Of a stretch of DNA of 64,000 nucleotides, positions 26,862 through 36,192 are shown one piece after another. The notes beneath the pieces were generated by a model that saw only the letters and a program-made list of their open reading frames with translations, did not search any database and was not told the DNA's origin. Position 1 is the stretch's first letter. Each line of letters begins with the position of its first letter. Position numbers and translations under genes: made by a program. This DNA is from Lachnospiraceae bacterium (lineage in GTDB: Bacteria; Bacillota; Clostridia; Lachnospirales; Lachnospiraceae), in NCBI GenBank assembly GCA_024693135.1, contig JAILLN010000007.1, positions 1 through 64,000 on the forward strand, in the 5' to 3' direction.

Positions 26862-26910
26862 AGACAAGGGGACGGTTCTTTCGTCTGCAAAAGAACCGTC
26901 CCCCCTGTCT
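26862..26910. repeat. Long perfect-type hairpin with GGGGACGGTTCTTTT arms
   Basis: AGACA-GGGGACGGTTCTTT on the left pairs with AAAAGAACCGTCCCC and TGTCT on the right around a 7-base loop. The motif GAACCGTCCC also occurs at 49281-49290 in another inverted repeat. There is no T-run, so it is better read as a dispersed palindromic repeat that may also end the rseP transcript. Confidence 0.65.
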
Positions 26911-26923
26911 TCGATTTGACCAC

Positions 26924-26952
26924 TTGACAGGATCCTGTTTTGGTGGTATCTT
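26924..26952 (+). promoter_or_regulatory. Promoter of the kinase gene
   Basis: TTGACA (26924-26929), 17-base spacer with extended -10 TG, TATCTT (26947-26952). A 12-bp GC palindrome, CCGCGGCCGCGG, lies downstream in the leader. Confidence 0.65.
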
Positions 26953-27095
26953 TTCTTCACGCTGATTTCATTCAGCATTCTTTTGGCCGCGGCCGCGGCA
27001 GGATTCCATGGAAGATCAAGAGTTAGGATCAAAGGTTTTTTGGAATTTCCATAGAACAAGGGGGTGATATCACGATACTTGGAAAACGGTATCGG

Positions 27096-28685
27096 GTGCT
27101 GAAACGTCTCGGAAAAGGAGGAATGGGCACAGTCTTTCTGGCGGAAGACATACGGCTGAATAAAAAATGGGCGGTCAAGACGCTGGGCGATGAGGGAAGC
27201 TTTCGGAAGAATATAAAAAAAGCCGAGATCAGCGTGCTCAGAAGAGCCTCGCACCCGAACCTGCCCCGCATAACCGATATATTCGAAGAAAACGGGACCG
27301 CCTTCATGGTGATGGATTACATCGAAGGAAATACTCTGGAGGAAATCCTGAATAGTGGAAGAAAAATCACGACAAAGCACATCTACCAGTGGTCGATCGA
27401 GGCCGCATCCGCGCTTTCCTATCTGCATTCATCCAACCCCCCAGTCATCTACCGGGATATGAAGCCTGCAAATATCATCGTCCGTCCGTCCGGAAGCATC
27501 GTCCTCATTGACTTTGGCACGGCCAAGGCCTCTCTGGATAAGGCAGACCGGGAATCCTACGGTACCGTCCGCTATGCGGCGCCGGAACAGTTTCAGGGCA
27601 GCTCTGATGAAAGGAGCGATATTTATTCCCTGGGGAAAACGATCGAAGCCATGGCGGGAAAGGGTGCTTCTTTCTGGCTAAAGAGGATCATCAAGCGCTC
27701 CACGGCAAGGCTTCCGGATAAGCGCTACCGCTCGGCGGAGGAAATGCGCAGGCAGCTGGTTTTTGCCAGGGATTTCCGGAAGCTTCTGGCAGCATGTGCC
27801 TTCATTCTGATCCTTGCCCTGCTCCTGATGGTCCGCATGCATAGTGTGAGCCATGGTACGGAGAAACAGGTCGAGAGGATCGTGGAGAACGGGAGGGAGC
27901 AGGGGTTTTATGATGATGCCCTTCTCTGCTTCTACGAGCTGAAGGACTATGAGGCGGCGCTGGGATACTTAAGGCAGGTATCCGAGGAGCAGGTACCGGA
28001 GGTCCGTTATTATGCCGCCTTTTGTGAAGAAATGCTCACGAAGGATACAGACCGGGAGAGGCTTTATTCGGTGCTTGCTTCCTTCCGGGAGTTCAATGGT
28101 TCTCTTACGGGAGAGGATTCCCTGCGAAGATATAAAAACGATATCAATATCGCCCAGCTCTATCTGACTTATGGAGATGAGGATCCATCGTGCCTGCGTG
28201 AGGCCATGGGGCTGCTTTACGAGGCGGCGAATGCTTACCGGCAGGGAGATGCCTCTGCCCAGACGGGGATCCGGGCCCTTACCATGCTGTCTACCGTGAT
28301 GAGGCTTCTGGGAGGCCTTGAGGCAGAAGAACGCACTGCGCATTACCAGATCGCGATCGACAGTCTGAAGGAGCTGGTCCAGATCCCGGAGGCCGGTGAG
28401 GATCCGGATTTCATCGAAAGAAGGTATAAGGAATGTGCAGCTCTTTACGAGGAAATGGAACGATACGGGGAGGCGGAAGGAATCTATGAGAAAGCGGAAG
28501 ATGAATGTACTTCGGGCAGAGGGGAGCTTTATCTTTCGCATCTGAGGATGCTGCTAAAGATCCATGCGCCAAGAGAAAAGGCAGAACGTCTCTGCAGGAA
28601 GATCGCAGGGATCAAAGAAACCGCTGACAGTGAAGAATTTATCAGACTCAGAGAAAGGATGGAAAAGGAATATGAAGAAGAATGA
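27096..28685 (+). CDS. Membrane Ser/Thr protein kinase with extracytoplasmic helical region
   Basis: A Hanks-type kinase of at least 529 residues. It has the Gly-rich loop GKGGMG, Lys in WAVKTLG, YRDMKPANI (Asp of the catalytic loop), IDFGTAKA and APEQF. A membrane helix lies at about 231-249 and the outer part is alpha-helical, TPR-like, with no PASTA repeats. The GTG at 27096 is the first usual start codon but lacks a good ribosome site. The frame is open back to 27027, and AAGGGGGTGAT at 27058 sits just before ATC-ACG-ATA, which would restore the usual kinase N terminus (ILGKRYRVL). A rare start codon is possible. It overlaps the next gene by 14 bases. Confidence 0.85.
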   Translation: MLKRLGKGGMGTVFLAEDIRLNKKWAVKTLGDEGSFRKNIKKAEISVLRRASHPNLPRITDIFEENGTAFMVMDYIEGNTLEEILNSGRKITTKHIYQWSIEAASALSYLHSSNPPVIYRDMKPANIIVRPSGSIVLIDFGTAKASLDKADRESYGTVRYAAPEQFQGSSDERSDIYSLGKTIEAMAGKGASFWLKRIIKRSTARLPDKRYRSAEEMRRQLVFARDFRKLLAACAFILILALLLMVRMHSVSHGTEKQVERIVENGREQGFYDDALLCFYELKDYEAALGYLRQVSEEQVPEVRYYAAFCEEMLTKDTDRERLYSVLASFREFNGSLTGEDSLRRYKNDINIAQLYLTYGDEDPSCLREAMGLLYEAANAYRQGDASAQTGIRALTMLSTVMRLLGGLEAEERTAHYQIAIDSLKELVQIPEAGEDPDFIERRYKECAALYEEMERYGEAEGIYEKAEDECTSGRGELYLSHLRMLLKIHAPREKAERLCRKIAGIKETADSEEFIRLRERMEKEYEEE

Positions 28686-30639
28686 TAACTGGAAGATGCT
28701 GAAGATGTTTTCTGCGGCTGTCTCGGCAGCGGCCACGCTTTCCGTGACGGGGCTCGTGCTGCCCTGCGATGCATTTGCAGGACAGGAGATCATCCGCGCG
28801 GTCAATGAGCGGGGATATCCGGTCTGCTTTAATGAGCATAATTATGCCGTGAATGCTGGCTCTGTCTGCTTCGAGCTGAATGAAAGCGCCCTGGGAAAGG
28901 GGGAGTGCTTTGTCTATGAGGACGGGGGCATGACATTGCCCGTGGAGGACGGGAAGTATGTCATGCTTCCGCCGGAGGGAGAGGAATATGGCTATGTCAT
29001 GTTTTATATCTGCTCCAAGGGAGTGCTGAAGCCTCTCAGCAGCGAGCCTTATGTGGTGGAATTCAAAGACTCCGTATCCATTGCGCCAAAGGTCAGCTTA
29101 TCCATGGGGACAGAGATCGCTGACCCCTTCATCAAGGCAAGCCCAAGGGCATGGGTAGATACCTTTGTCCGGATCAAAAGCGATACGGAGAGCGCTCTTT
29201 ATCACATTACGGAAAAGGATACCATGATCCCTTTTACCGAGGACGGCATATACCAGATCCGTGCTTTTACCATGGATGGGAGGGGAAACAAGACCTATGC
29301 CGAAAACCTGCAGGAGGAGGTCATAAGGGATTCCGGGCAGCCTGAGATCCGGGAGGTCGTTCTGGATGGAAGAAAGACGAAAGAGGATCTGGTCTATCGG
29401 GGAGACCTTACCATCCATGTTACGGCAGAGGACTCCCTCTCCGGGGTTTCTTCCGTCTTTATCGATCCGGGGGACGGGAATATCTATGAGACCAATGAGC
29501 TGACCATTAAGTCCCCTTATCGGGGCAATGTGTCCATCTGGGCAGTGGACAGGGCGGGCAACCGGTCGGAAACGGCATCCTTTGAGAAGGAGATCATTGC
29601 GGATGGCGAGGAGCCTGAGATCATGGCAAGGGAAGCCGGCATAGAGGACGGGAAGCTTGGCCTTGAGCTTGAGGCCAGGGATGAGCATAGCGGGATCCAA
29701 AGCCTGACAGCGAAGATCAAGGAAAAGGAGCTGCTGGATACGGACCGGGATAAGGAGAAGCTTTGGATCGACCTAAAAAGCCTTCCCGTAGGAGAGACCG
29801 AGGTGGAGATCAAAGCCACAGACAGAGCGGGAAATACGGCAGAGAGCACCATGACCTTGGAAAGAAGGGATGACACTCCTCCCCAGATCCGTTTTGCCGG
29901 GGTGAATCCTTATGGTCTTTATGGGGATCCGGCAGAGGTCCGGGCAGAGGTCACAGATGACAGCGGAGAATTGAAAAATGCATATCTGTATGCCGAGATC
30001 CGGGGGAAGGACGGGAAAGTGACCCGGTCCGGCCCAGATGAGGGAATGAACATGCGATTTACAGAAAGCGGAGAGATCATGGTGACCGCCGTGGCTGAGG
30101 ACATGGAAGGCAACCGCGACGAAAAGTCCATAGTATTTACCATAGACCGGGATGCTCCCGAGATCGGGGGAGTGGAGGAGCTGGATGGAAAGGTGCTGAA
30201 GGAGATGTCTCTGGCTGTATCGGAAGAGGAGATGATCCAGGATATGAGTTATGTAAACTATGAGATGTATCTGAACGGTCTGGAATACGACGGCTCCCCG
30301 GTAACGAAGGAGGGGAAATATGTGTTGAAGATCAGTGCAAGGGATGAGCTTGGAAATCAATCTCAGAAAAGCGCTTCCTTTACCATAAAGGAGGAGAAAA
30401 AGGAAACGGTTTCCGTGGATCTGGTGCAGAGGAATGCGGGTGCTCCGGGAAGCGGCATAGGAGAGCCGGTAGTGGTCCGGTTTGAGCAAAAAAAGGAGAA
30501 AGCAGAGACTCCATCCCGTGTGATGGCGGCGGCGGTAAGCGCTCCTCCCACGGGTGAGCTTCCCGAAAAAGAGCCAGGGTTATGGGAGAAGCTGAAGTAT
30601 GCTATAATGAGGCTGTTTCAGAAACCATTCCGCCTGTAG
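28672..30639 (+). CDS. Secreted multi-domain protein with Ig-like repeats
   Basis: 655 residues beginning at the ATG at 28672 (AAAAGGAA upstream), which gives a proper signal peptide ending AFA|GQ. The mature protein shows repeated Ig-like beta domains, recognised by the recurrent closing motif DRAGN (near residues 265, 380 and in degenerate form later) and TPPQI/APEIGG linkers. The C-terminal ~70 residues are Lys/Pro rich and end with a basic-hydrophobic stretch. There is no LPXTG signal. It overlaps the kinase gene, which suggests that kinase and protein work together, perhaps as sensor and ligand. Confidence 0.75.
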   Translation: MKKNDNWKMLKMFSAAVSAAATLSVTGLVLPCDAFAGQEIIRAVNERGYPVCFNEHNYAVNAGSVCFELNESALGKGECFVYEDGGMTLPVEDGKYVMLPPEGEEYGYVMFYICSKGVLKPLSSEPYVVEFKDSVSIAPKVSLSMGTEIADPFIKASPRAWVDTFVRIKSDTESALYHITEKDTMIPFTEDGIYQIRAFTMDGRGNKTYAENLQEEVIRDSGQPEIREVVLDGRKTKEDLVYRGDLTIHVTAEDSLSGVSSVFIDPGDGNIYETNELTIKSPYRGNVSIWAVDRAGNRSETASFEKEIIADGEEPEIMAREAGIEDGKLGLELEARDEHSGIQSLTAKIKEKELLDTDRDKEKLWIDLKSLPVGETEVEIKATDRAGNTAESTMTLERRDDTPPQIRFAGVNPYGLYGDPAEVRAEVTDDSGELKNAYLYAEIRGKDGKVTRSGPDEGMNMRFTESGEIMVTAVAEDMEGNRDEKSIVFTIDRDAPEIGGVEELDGKVLKEMSLAVSEEEMIQDMSYVNYEMYLNGLEYDGSPVTKEGKYVLKISARDELGNQSQKSASFTIKEEKKETVSVDLVQRNAGAPGSGIGEPVVVRFEQKKEKAETPSRVMAAAVSAPPTGELPEKEPGLWEKLKYAIMRLFQKPFRL

Positions 30640-30684
30640 CGCGCCGGATAGAAAAGGCAGGGCTCAGGCTTTGCAGGGGGGATT

Positions 30685-31749
30685 ATGCATAGGGAGCATA
30701 CGAGAAAGATATCCATAGGAGGTTTGGTGATCGGGGGAGGGAATCCCATCCGGATCCAGTCCATGACCAATACGCCGACTGCTGATGTGGATGCCACGGT
30801 CAGGCAGATCTTAAGGCTGGAGGAGGCCGGCTGCGAGATCATCCGCTGCACGGTACCGGACATGGAGTCAGCCGAAGCATTGTCGAAAATCCGGGAGCAG
30901 ATCCATATCCCGCTGGTTGCAGATATCCATTTTGATCACCGGATGGCGATCGAGGCCATGAGGCATGGGGCAGATAAGATCCGGATCAATCCGGGCAATA
31001 TCGGAGGACCGGAAAAGATCAAAGCGGTAGTCCGGGAAGCAAAGGAACGCGGCATCCCCATCCGGGTGGGGGTCAATTCCGGATCCCTGGAAAAGGAGCT
31101 CATTGGAAAGTACGGCGGAGTGACGGCGGAAGGCCTGGTAGAGTCGGCCTTGGATAAGGTGCGGATGATCGAGGAGCTGGATTATGGGAATATCGTCGTA
31201 TCGATCAAGTCTTCCGATGTGAGGATGTGCATCAAGGCCCATGAGCTTCTATCCCAAAAGACGGACTGCCCCCTGCATGTGGGGATTACGGAGGCCGGAA
31301 CCCTGGTTTCGGGAAATATCAAGTCAGGCATCGGGATCGGCATCATTCTCTATGAAGGCATCGGAGATACGATCCGGGTAAGCCTCACCGGGGATCCGGT
31401 GGAGGAGATTCGGAGCGCGAAGATCATCCTTCGTACCCTGGGATTGAGGAAAAGCGGGATCGAGGTGGTTTCCTGCCCTACCTGCGGCAGGACGAAGATT
31501 GACTTGATCTCACTGGCAGACCGGGTAGAAAAAATGACGGCGAAATACGATGGCTTGGAGTTGAAGATCGCCGTGATGGGCTGTGCGGTCAATGGCCCCG
31601 GGGAAGCCAGGGAGGCTGACTTAGGGGTGGCCGGAGGAGACGGGGAAGGGCTGATCTTTTGCAAAGGGGAGATCCTGCGTAAGGTGCCCGAGGAGCAGAT
31701 CCTGCCCGCCCTGGAGGATGAGATCAAAAGGAGCGCGGGGATAAAATGA
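30685..31749 (+). CDS. ispG: 4-hydroxy-3-methylbut-2-en-1-yl diphosphate synthase
   Basis: The penultimate MEP-pathway enzyme, an Fe-S protein. The 354 residues include GGGNPIRIQSMTNT at the N terminus and the cluster cysteines in SCPTCGR (near 262-265) and GCAVNGPGEA (near 297). Length suits the short bacterial form. The stop overlaps the following gene (ATGA). Confidence 0.95.
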   Translation: MHREHTRKISIGGLVIGGGNPIRIQSMTNTPTADVDATVRQILRLEEAGCEIIRCTVPDMESAEALSKIREQIHIPLVADIHFDHRMAIEAMRHGADKIRINPGNIGGPEKIKAVVREAKERGIPIRVGVNSGSLEKELIGKYGGVTAEGLVESALDKVRMIEELDYGNIVVSIKSSDVRMCIKAHELLSQKTDCPLHVGITEAGTLVSGNIKSGIGIGIILYEGIGDTIRVSLTGDPVEEIRSAKIILRTLGLRKSGIEVVSCPTCGRTKIDLISLADRVEKMTAKYDGLELKIAVMGCAVNGPGEAREADLGVAGGDGEGLIFCKGEILRKVPEEQILPALEDEIKRSAGIK

Positions 31750-32708
31750 AGGGAATCTATTTTGATGGGAAAAAAGCAGTATACCGGGAGGACCTGCCCA
31801 AACCGGAAAGGAAGCCTTCCCAGAGTCTGATCCGGGTGGTCATGGCGGATATCTGTAGCACGGACAGGGAGATCCTTAAGGGATACCGGCCGGATTTTAA
31901 GGGGATCATGGGGCATGAATTTATCGGAGAGGTGCTGGAGAGCGGACAGGAGGAGCTGGTAGGAAAGCTGGTGGCAGGAGAGCTGAACGAAGGCTGCGGG
32001 GATTGTATCTACTGCCGGACGGGAAGGGAAAAGCATTGTCTTTCCCGAAGAACCATCGGGATGTCCAGGGACGGGTGCTTTGCGGAATACATGGCTTTAT
32101 CGACGCATCTGCTGCATCCCCTTCCGGAGGGGCTTGAGCCAGAGCTTGCGATCTTCACGGAGCCTCTGGCCGCTGCTCTTGAGATCGTAAAGCAGGTAAG
32201 ACCCGACCCTTCGCTGAACGCAGCCGTGATCGGGGACGGAAGGCTGGGCTTCATGATCGCCCAGGTGCTCTCCCTTACCGGCATCGACCTGACCGTAATT
32301 GGGAAGCATCCGGAAAAGCTGAAGCTCTTCGAACCCTTTGCCAAAACCGTGCTTATGGATACCTATCTGGAGGGGGACGGATACAGGAGCCTGAAGGGGG
32401 AGGAATGTTTTGAATATGTGGTGGATGCTGCGGGTAATCCCAGCGGGATCCGCCTGGCCATGTCCCTTGTGCGAAGGATGGGTACCATCATTCTCAAAAG
32501 CACCTATGCCGGAAGTACGGATATCGACCTGAGTTTTTTTGCGGTAAACGAGGTTACCCTGGTGGGAAGCCGGTGCGGCCCCTTCGCTCCTGCACTGAAG
32601 CTTCTGAAGGAGGGCAGGCTGCGTTTCCCTCCCGTGGAGCTTTATGCGCTTTCCGAATATGAGCGGGCATTTGCGTCCAGGGCATTCAAGTCCGGCTTCC
32701 GGATGTGA
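31746..32708 (+). CDS. Zn-dependent MDR dehydrogenase
   Basis: A 320-residue medium-chain dehydrogenase of unknown substrate. The catalytic-zinc area reads ADICSTDREI and GHEFIGEV. The structural-zinc lobe is complete: CGDCIYCRTGREKHC. The nucleotide-binding region GDGRLGFM deviates from the usual GxGxxG. It is translationally coupled to ispG (4-base overlap), which is an unusual partner. Its length is slightly short for the family. Confidence 0.8.
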   Translation: MKGIYFDGKKAVYREDLPKPERKPSQSLIRVVMADICSTDREILKGYRPDFKGIMGHEFIGEVLESGQEELVGKLVAGELNEGCGDCIYCRTGREKHCLSRRTIGMSRDGCFAEYMALSTHLLHPLPEGLEPELAIFTEPLAAALEIVKQVRPDPSLNAAVIGDGRLGFMIAQVLSLTGIDLTVIGKHPEKLKLFEPFAKTVLMDTYLEGDGYRSLKGEECFEYVVDAAGNPSGIRLAMSLVRRMGTIILKSTYAGSTDIDLSFFAVNEVTLVGSRCGPFAPALKLLKEGRLRFPPVELYALSEYERAFASRAFKSGFRM

Positions 32709-32949
32709 GCGGGACGGGCTATGCCATCTACATGGCTGCGGGAGCGGATGAACTTCTTAAAGAAAGGCAGAAGATAGGGGATATGGAAACAGGGCAGGCG
32801 GCGGTCACGCCTGCCATCATTCGCACCCCGGCCGAAGGACCGCGGAAAATGTCGCTTCCCATGCGACCACTGGGATAATGATTTTTCATATACTACCCTC
32901 AGAACACAGATAAAGCAGCCGGTTACCGGCAGAAAGCGGGGTGGGTATG

Positions 32950-33624
32950 ATGAAGAAGGGTTTAACAGAGATCGTTTTCATTTTGGATCGCAGCGGTTCC
33001 ATGTCAGGTCTTGAAGCGGATACCATCGGGGGATACAACTCCATGCTGGATAAGCAGAAGAAGGAAGAGGGAGATGCCCTGATCTCTACAGTCCTTTTCG
33101 ATGACCGGACGGAGATCCTTCATGACAGGAGGGATCTTGAGCAGGTAGAGAGAATCACGGACAAGGAATACTATGTGAGAGGCTGCACGGCTCTCCTGGA
33201 TGCAGTAGGAGGAGCAATCCACCATATCAGCCATATCCAGAAGGAGGTGCCGGAGGGAGAAAGGCCGGAGAAGACTTTATTCATCATCACCACCGATGGG
33301 ATGGAGAATGCAAGCAAAAAGTACTCCTATGGCAAGGTGAAAAAGATGGTGGAGAAGAAGAAAAAGAAGGACCATTGGGAGTTTGTATTCCTGGGAGCCA
33401 ACATTGATGCGGTCGAGGTGGCCGGGAGATTCGGCGTGGCTGCCAACAGGGCGGTTCGGTATGAATGCGACAGCGAAGGTACTGCGCTCAACTTCAACGT
33501 GATGTCCAAGATGGTAAGCTGCGCAAGGGCCTGTGGCAGCGCAGAGGATATGGAAGAGGCATTTGACAGCGATGAGATGCTGGCTCCCATCCAGGCAGAT
33601 TATAAAAAGCGCCACAGAGCGTGA
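32950..33624 (+). CDS. von Willebrand factor type A domain protein
   Basis: A 224-residue stand-alone cytoplasmic vWA protein. The metal site is complete: DRSGS (Asp13-Ser17), GCTALLD for the Thr, and ITTDGMEN for the Asp. The ATG at 32950 or 32947 fits GGGGTGGG. An in-frame GTG at 32941 is less likely. It has no signal peptide. It opens the accessory island, 142 bases before an ADP-ribosylglycohydrolase gene. vWA proteins are common in RNA-repair and stress clusters, so a link to RtcB further on is plausible but not shown. Confidence 0.85.
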   Translation: MKKGLTEIVFILDRSGSMSGLEADTIGGYNSMLDKQKKEEGDALISTVLFDDRTEILHDRRDLEQVERITDKEYYVRGCTALLDAVGGAIHHISHIQKEVPEGERPEKTLFIITTDGMENASKKYSYGKVKKMVEKKKKKDHWEFVFLGANIDAVEVAGRFGVAANRAVRYECDSEGTALNFNVMSKMVSCARACGSAEDMEEAFDSDEMLAPIQADYKKRHRA

Positions 33625-33765
33625 TCGTATGGTTTATACCGTGCGATGGGAAGCTCTGCGTGGTTGATCCCGGAGATTGGGATGAGGGAAAGGCCGGGCG
33701 TGGCGGCTGACTTAGGTAGGTGTCTCAGAATCAGGGAAACCTGACAGGAAAGGCGGGCAGATATT

Positions 33766-34587
33766 ATGTATGGAGCAATTTTAGGAGATATCATCGGAAG
33801 CCGATTTGAATTTGACCGTGGGGGTAAGACAAAGGATTTTGAGCTTCTGACAGAGGAAGATAAGTTTACGGATGACAGCGTGATGACTGTGGCTGTGGCG
33901 GATGCCCTTTTGGATATGCCCAAAGATGCAGGTGATGATGCCGTAAAGGCGGGGGTCATCAAGTCCATGCGGAAATGGGGGAGAAAATACCCCTGGGCTG
34001 GATATGGACAAAGATTCTTTCTGTGGCTGGAGGAAAGGGACCCCCAGCCCTACGGCAGCTGGGGCAATGGCTCTGCGATGCGGGTTTCGTCCGTGGGATG
34101 GCTGTTTGATGACCTGGAAGAAACAAGAAGATACGCCAGGCTTACCGCTGAGGTTACACACAATCACCTGGAAGGGATAAAGGGGGCAGAATGTACGGCG
34201 GCGGTCATGTTTTTGGCACGTACCGGAGCTTCCAAGGAAGAGATAGAGGAATATGTCGTTCGAGAATTTGGCTATGATTTCTCTGAGACGCTGGAGGAGA
34301 TGCGGGCAAGGCACCAGCATGTGGAGTCCTGCCAGGATTCCCTTCCGAAAGCCCTTCGGAGTTTCTTTGACGGAGAATCCTATGAGGAGGTTGTCCGTAA
34401 TGCGGTTTCACTGGGCGGTGATACCGATACGCTGGCTGCCATAGCGGGAGCCATGGCGGAAGCATTATATGATATGCCGGTGATGCTCAGGGCAGAGACC
34501 TTAGGCAGGATTGAGGAGGATATGCGTGATGTGCTCATGAGGTTCGATGCCGCGATCGGCAGAGGCGCCCCGGAAGGAGAAAATTGA
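33766..34587 (+). CDS. ADP-ribosylglycohydrolase family protein
   Basis: It removes ADP-ribose from proteins or nucleic acids (DraG/ARH fold, two metal ions). The 273 residues hold GDIIGSRFE near the start, metal-binding TDD (Thr35-Asp37), WGNGSAMR near 102 and the C-terminal GGDTDTLAA. All catalytic elements are present. The leader between it and the vWA gene (33625-33765) contains a small GNRA hairpin (TCAGG-GAAA-CCTGA). Together with the macrodomain enzyme at 43562 it suggests active ADP-ribose turnover. Confidence 0.9.
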   Translation: MYGAILGDIIGSRFEFDRGGKTKDFELLTEEDKFTDDSVMTVAVADALLDMPKDAGDDAVKAGVIKSMRKWGRKYPWAGYGQRFFLWLEERDPQPYGSWGNGSAMRVSSVGWLFDDLEETRRYARLTAEVTHNHLEGIKGAECTAAVMFLARTGASKEEIEEYVVREFGYDFSETLEEMRARHQHVESCQDSLPKALRSFFDGESYEEVVRNAVSLGGDTDTLAAIAGAMAEALYDMPVMLRAETLGRIEEDMRDVLMRFDAAIGRGAPEGEN

Positions 34588-34915
34588 TATTAACAGGCCG
34601 TTTCCATTATCGAAGGAGCTTCTGGGAAAGTTCCTTTCTGATTACGAAGGCTGGGCGGCTAAGAAAAGTGAAATGACCTAGTCAAGGGAAGGCTTTACGA
34701 CGGAAAGAATGATCAGAGCTACAGACAAAGGGAAGAGGGATTCCAACCACCAGGAAAGCAAGATGTCCTGGGAGGGGATCGAAGGAAAATCAAGCCTTAC
34801 CAATCTCCCGGAGGATCTGCTGAACTGGCTTCTTGCGGGGGAGCTTGTACATGTGGGAAAGAATACAAACTTCGGATTCGGGAGATACAGGGTGGAGGAG
34901 ATCAAGCGGGCATAG
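34588..34915 (+). pseudogene. Probable remnant of a Cas6-type CRISPR endoribonuclease
   Basis: Two pieces are seen. The first (34588-34680) reads NRPFPLSKELLGKFLSDYEGW and stops. It resembles the central FP-P-lxxSLLxxW segment of Cas6. The second (34709-34915) ends with LLAGELVHVGKNTNFGFGRYRV, close to the Cas6 C-terminal Gly-rich motif. The middle and the whole N-terminal half are missing. No repeats or other cas genes are visible. A different RAMP-fold protein cannot be excluded. Confidence 0.5.
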
Positions 34916-34942
34916 GCATCTGCTTTAGTCCTGGAGAAATAT

Positions 34943-34976
34943 AAAAAGGCATCAGCTGAAGGGCTGGTGCTTTTTA
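34943..34976 (+). terminator. Terminator after the cas6-like remnant
   Basis: AAAAAGGCATCAGC pairs with GCTGGTGCTTTTT with one bulged G. T-run on the plus side. Confidence 0.65.
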
Positions 34977-35382
34977 AATGCCAGGTTAAATCTCCTATGA
35001 CATTAAGCCAGAACAAGAGGAATTGCATCTCGTTTTACAGGTGACGCGTACGTGGACAGCGCAAGCCGGGGGATGCCGGTGCCGTAGAGCCTGGAATGGG
35101 ATTTCCGGATGAAGAAAAAGGCGGCCGCGAAGGCATTTCCTTTTTCAAAGCATCGGACATGAACACAGGGGAATGGTCGTGATGCAGCAGCCGACTATGC
35201 CGCAGGGGAGCAGGACGGCAGATAGCAATGGAATGCAGCAGATGGTGTTCCGGCGGCTTTCCCTGCCGGAGCCGTCGCAATGCTGGAGCGGGCGGGTAGC
35301 GCATCCTTCTTCTGGATAACAACATGACGGCATGCAGGTTTTATCAAAGGTGGCCGTGCGGGAGGGAAGGAACCCCATCCCC
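34977..35382. other. Intergenic stretch without recognised genes
   Basis: About 400 bases between the remnant and the HTH gene. Short open frames on both strands lack ribosome sites. A GAAAAAGG/CCTTTTTC inverted repeat lies at about 35111-35143. Nothing else is seen. Confidence 0.4.
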
Positions 35383-35856
35383 TCATCTTTCTGCCTGCTT
35401 GTCTGCCCACAGCTTGAGCGTTTCGATGGCCAGGGACATGTCTGAAAGATGCTGCCTGAACAGATTGAAGTCACTGGTCTCATCATCGCTGATCCTTCCA
35501 TCGGCCGTGATATCGATGACGCGGTCCCTATGCCGGTTAAGGGCGTTCAGGTTTGACAGCAGCTCCATGGTGATCTGCGGAAGGTCATGGACGGTTTCAA
35601 CAACGGGCACATACCTTTTTCCTATCTGGCATTCTTTTGTGCAGTAGTAGTTGCACAGTTCCGGCTTGTTGTATGCGTCTGCCATCATTATCACATCTTC
35701 CGGGCGGGCGCCCGTGCTGCCGTTCTCTATCTTCTCCAGGCGGCTTTCCGAAAGGACGCCGTCGGTTTTATCAGATACCTCAGCTCTTGTCATGCCGAGC
35801 TCATCCCGGATCTGCTGGTAAATATTCTTGTTTTCCTTGGTAGATTTTCTCCCCAT
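35383..35856 (-). CDS. XRE-type helix-turn-helix protein
   Basis: 157 residues from the ATG at 35856, with AAGGAG upstream. Residues 12-60 form a Cro/CI-type helix-turn-helix (IYQQIRDELGMTRAEVSD, then SESRLEKIENG). The remainder carries a Cys-x3-Cys (YYCTKEC) and a helical C-terminal part. It is transcribed away from the secreted-protein gene at 36193, with which it may share the 336-base divergent region. Target unknown. Confidence 0.8.
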   Translation of the reverse strand: MGRKSTKENKNIYQQIRDELGMTRAEVSDKTDGVLSESRLEKIENGSTGARPEDVIMMADAYNKPELCNYYCTKECQIGKRYVPVVETVHDLPQITMELLSNLNALNRHRDRVIDITADGRISDDETSDFNLFRQHLSDMSLAIETLKLWADKQAER

Positions 35857-36192
35857 GCGGCAGAAACTCCTTTCGTAGGCTCCTTCACTGACATTATATG
35901 GGATATGGCCGTTTTTTTCCACCCGTCCCGGAGGAATAGGCCGCCTTAAGGCGCGGTGCTGGGTGTATATTGTGCCGGCATCCGGAAATATAATAAGGAC
36001 ATCAGACAGATGAAGGGAAACAATGGATGTCAAAGAAAGAGTGCACAAATGCTTGATATTGGAAGAAATGGGGAAGCATGGAAAAGCGGCATGCAGGCTG
36101 GGGTTAAAGGACAGGTCAAGGATCCTCAGAAAAAACAGGAGGCACATCGAGGCTGGTGGCGGCAGGGAGCAATCAAAAGAAAGGAGCAGGAT

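Noticed and set aside
33625..33765. Riboswitch before the ADP-ribosylglycohydrolase gene
   Set aside because: One GNRA hairpin is visible, but the core of no known riboswitch class could be recognised.
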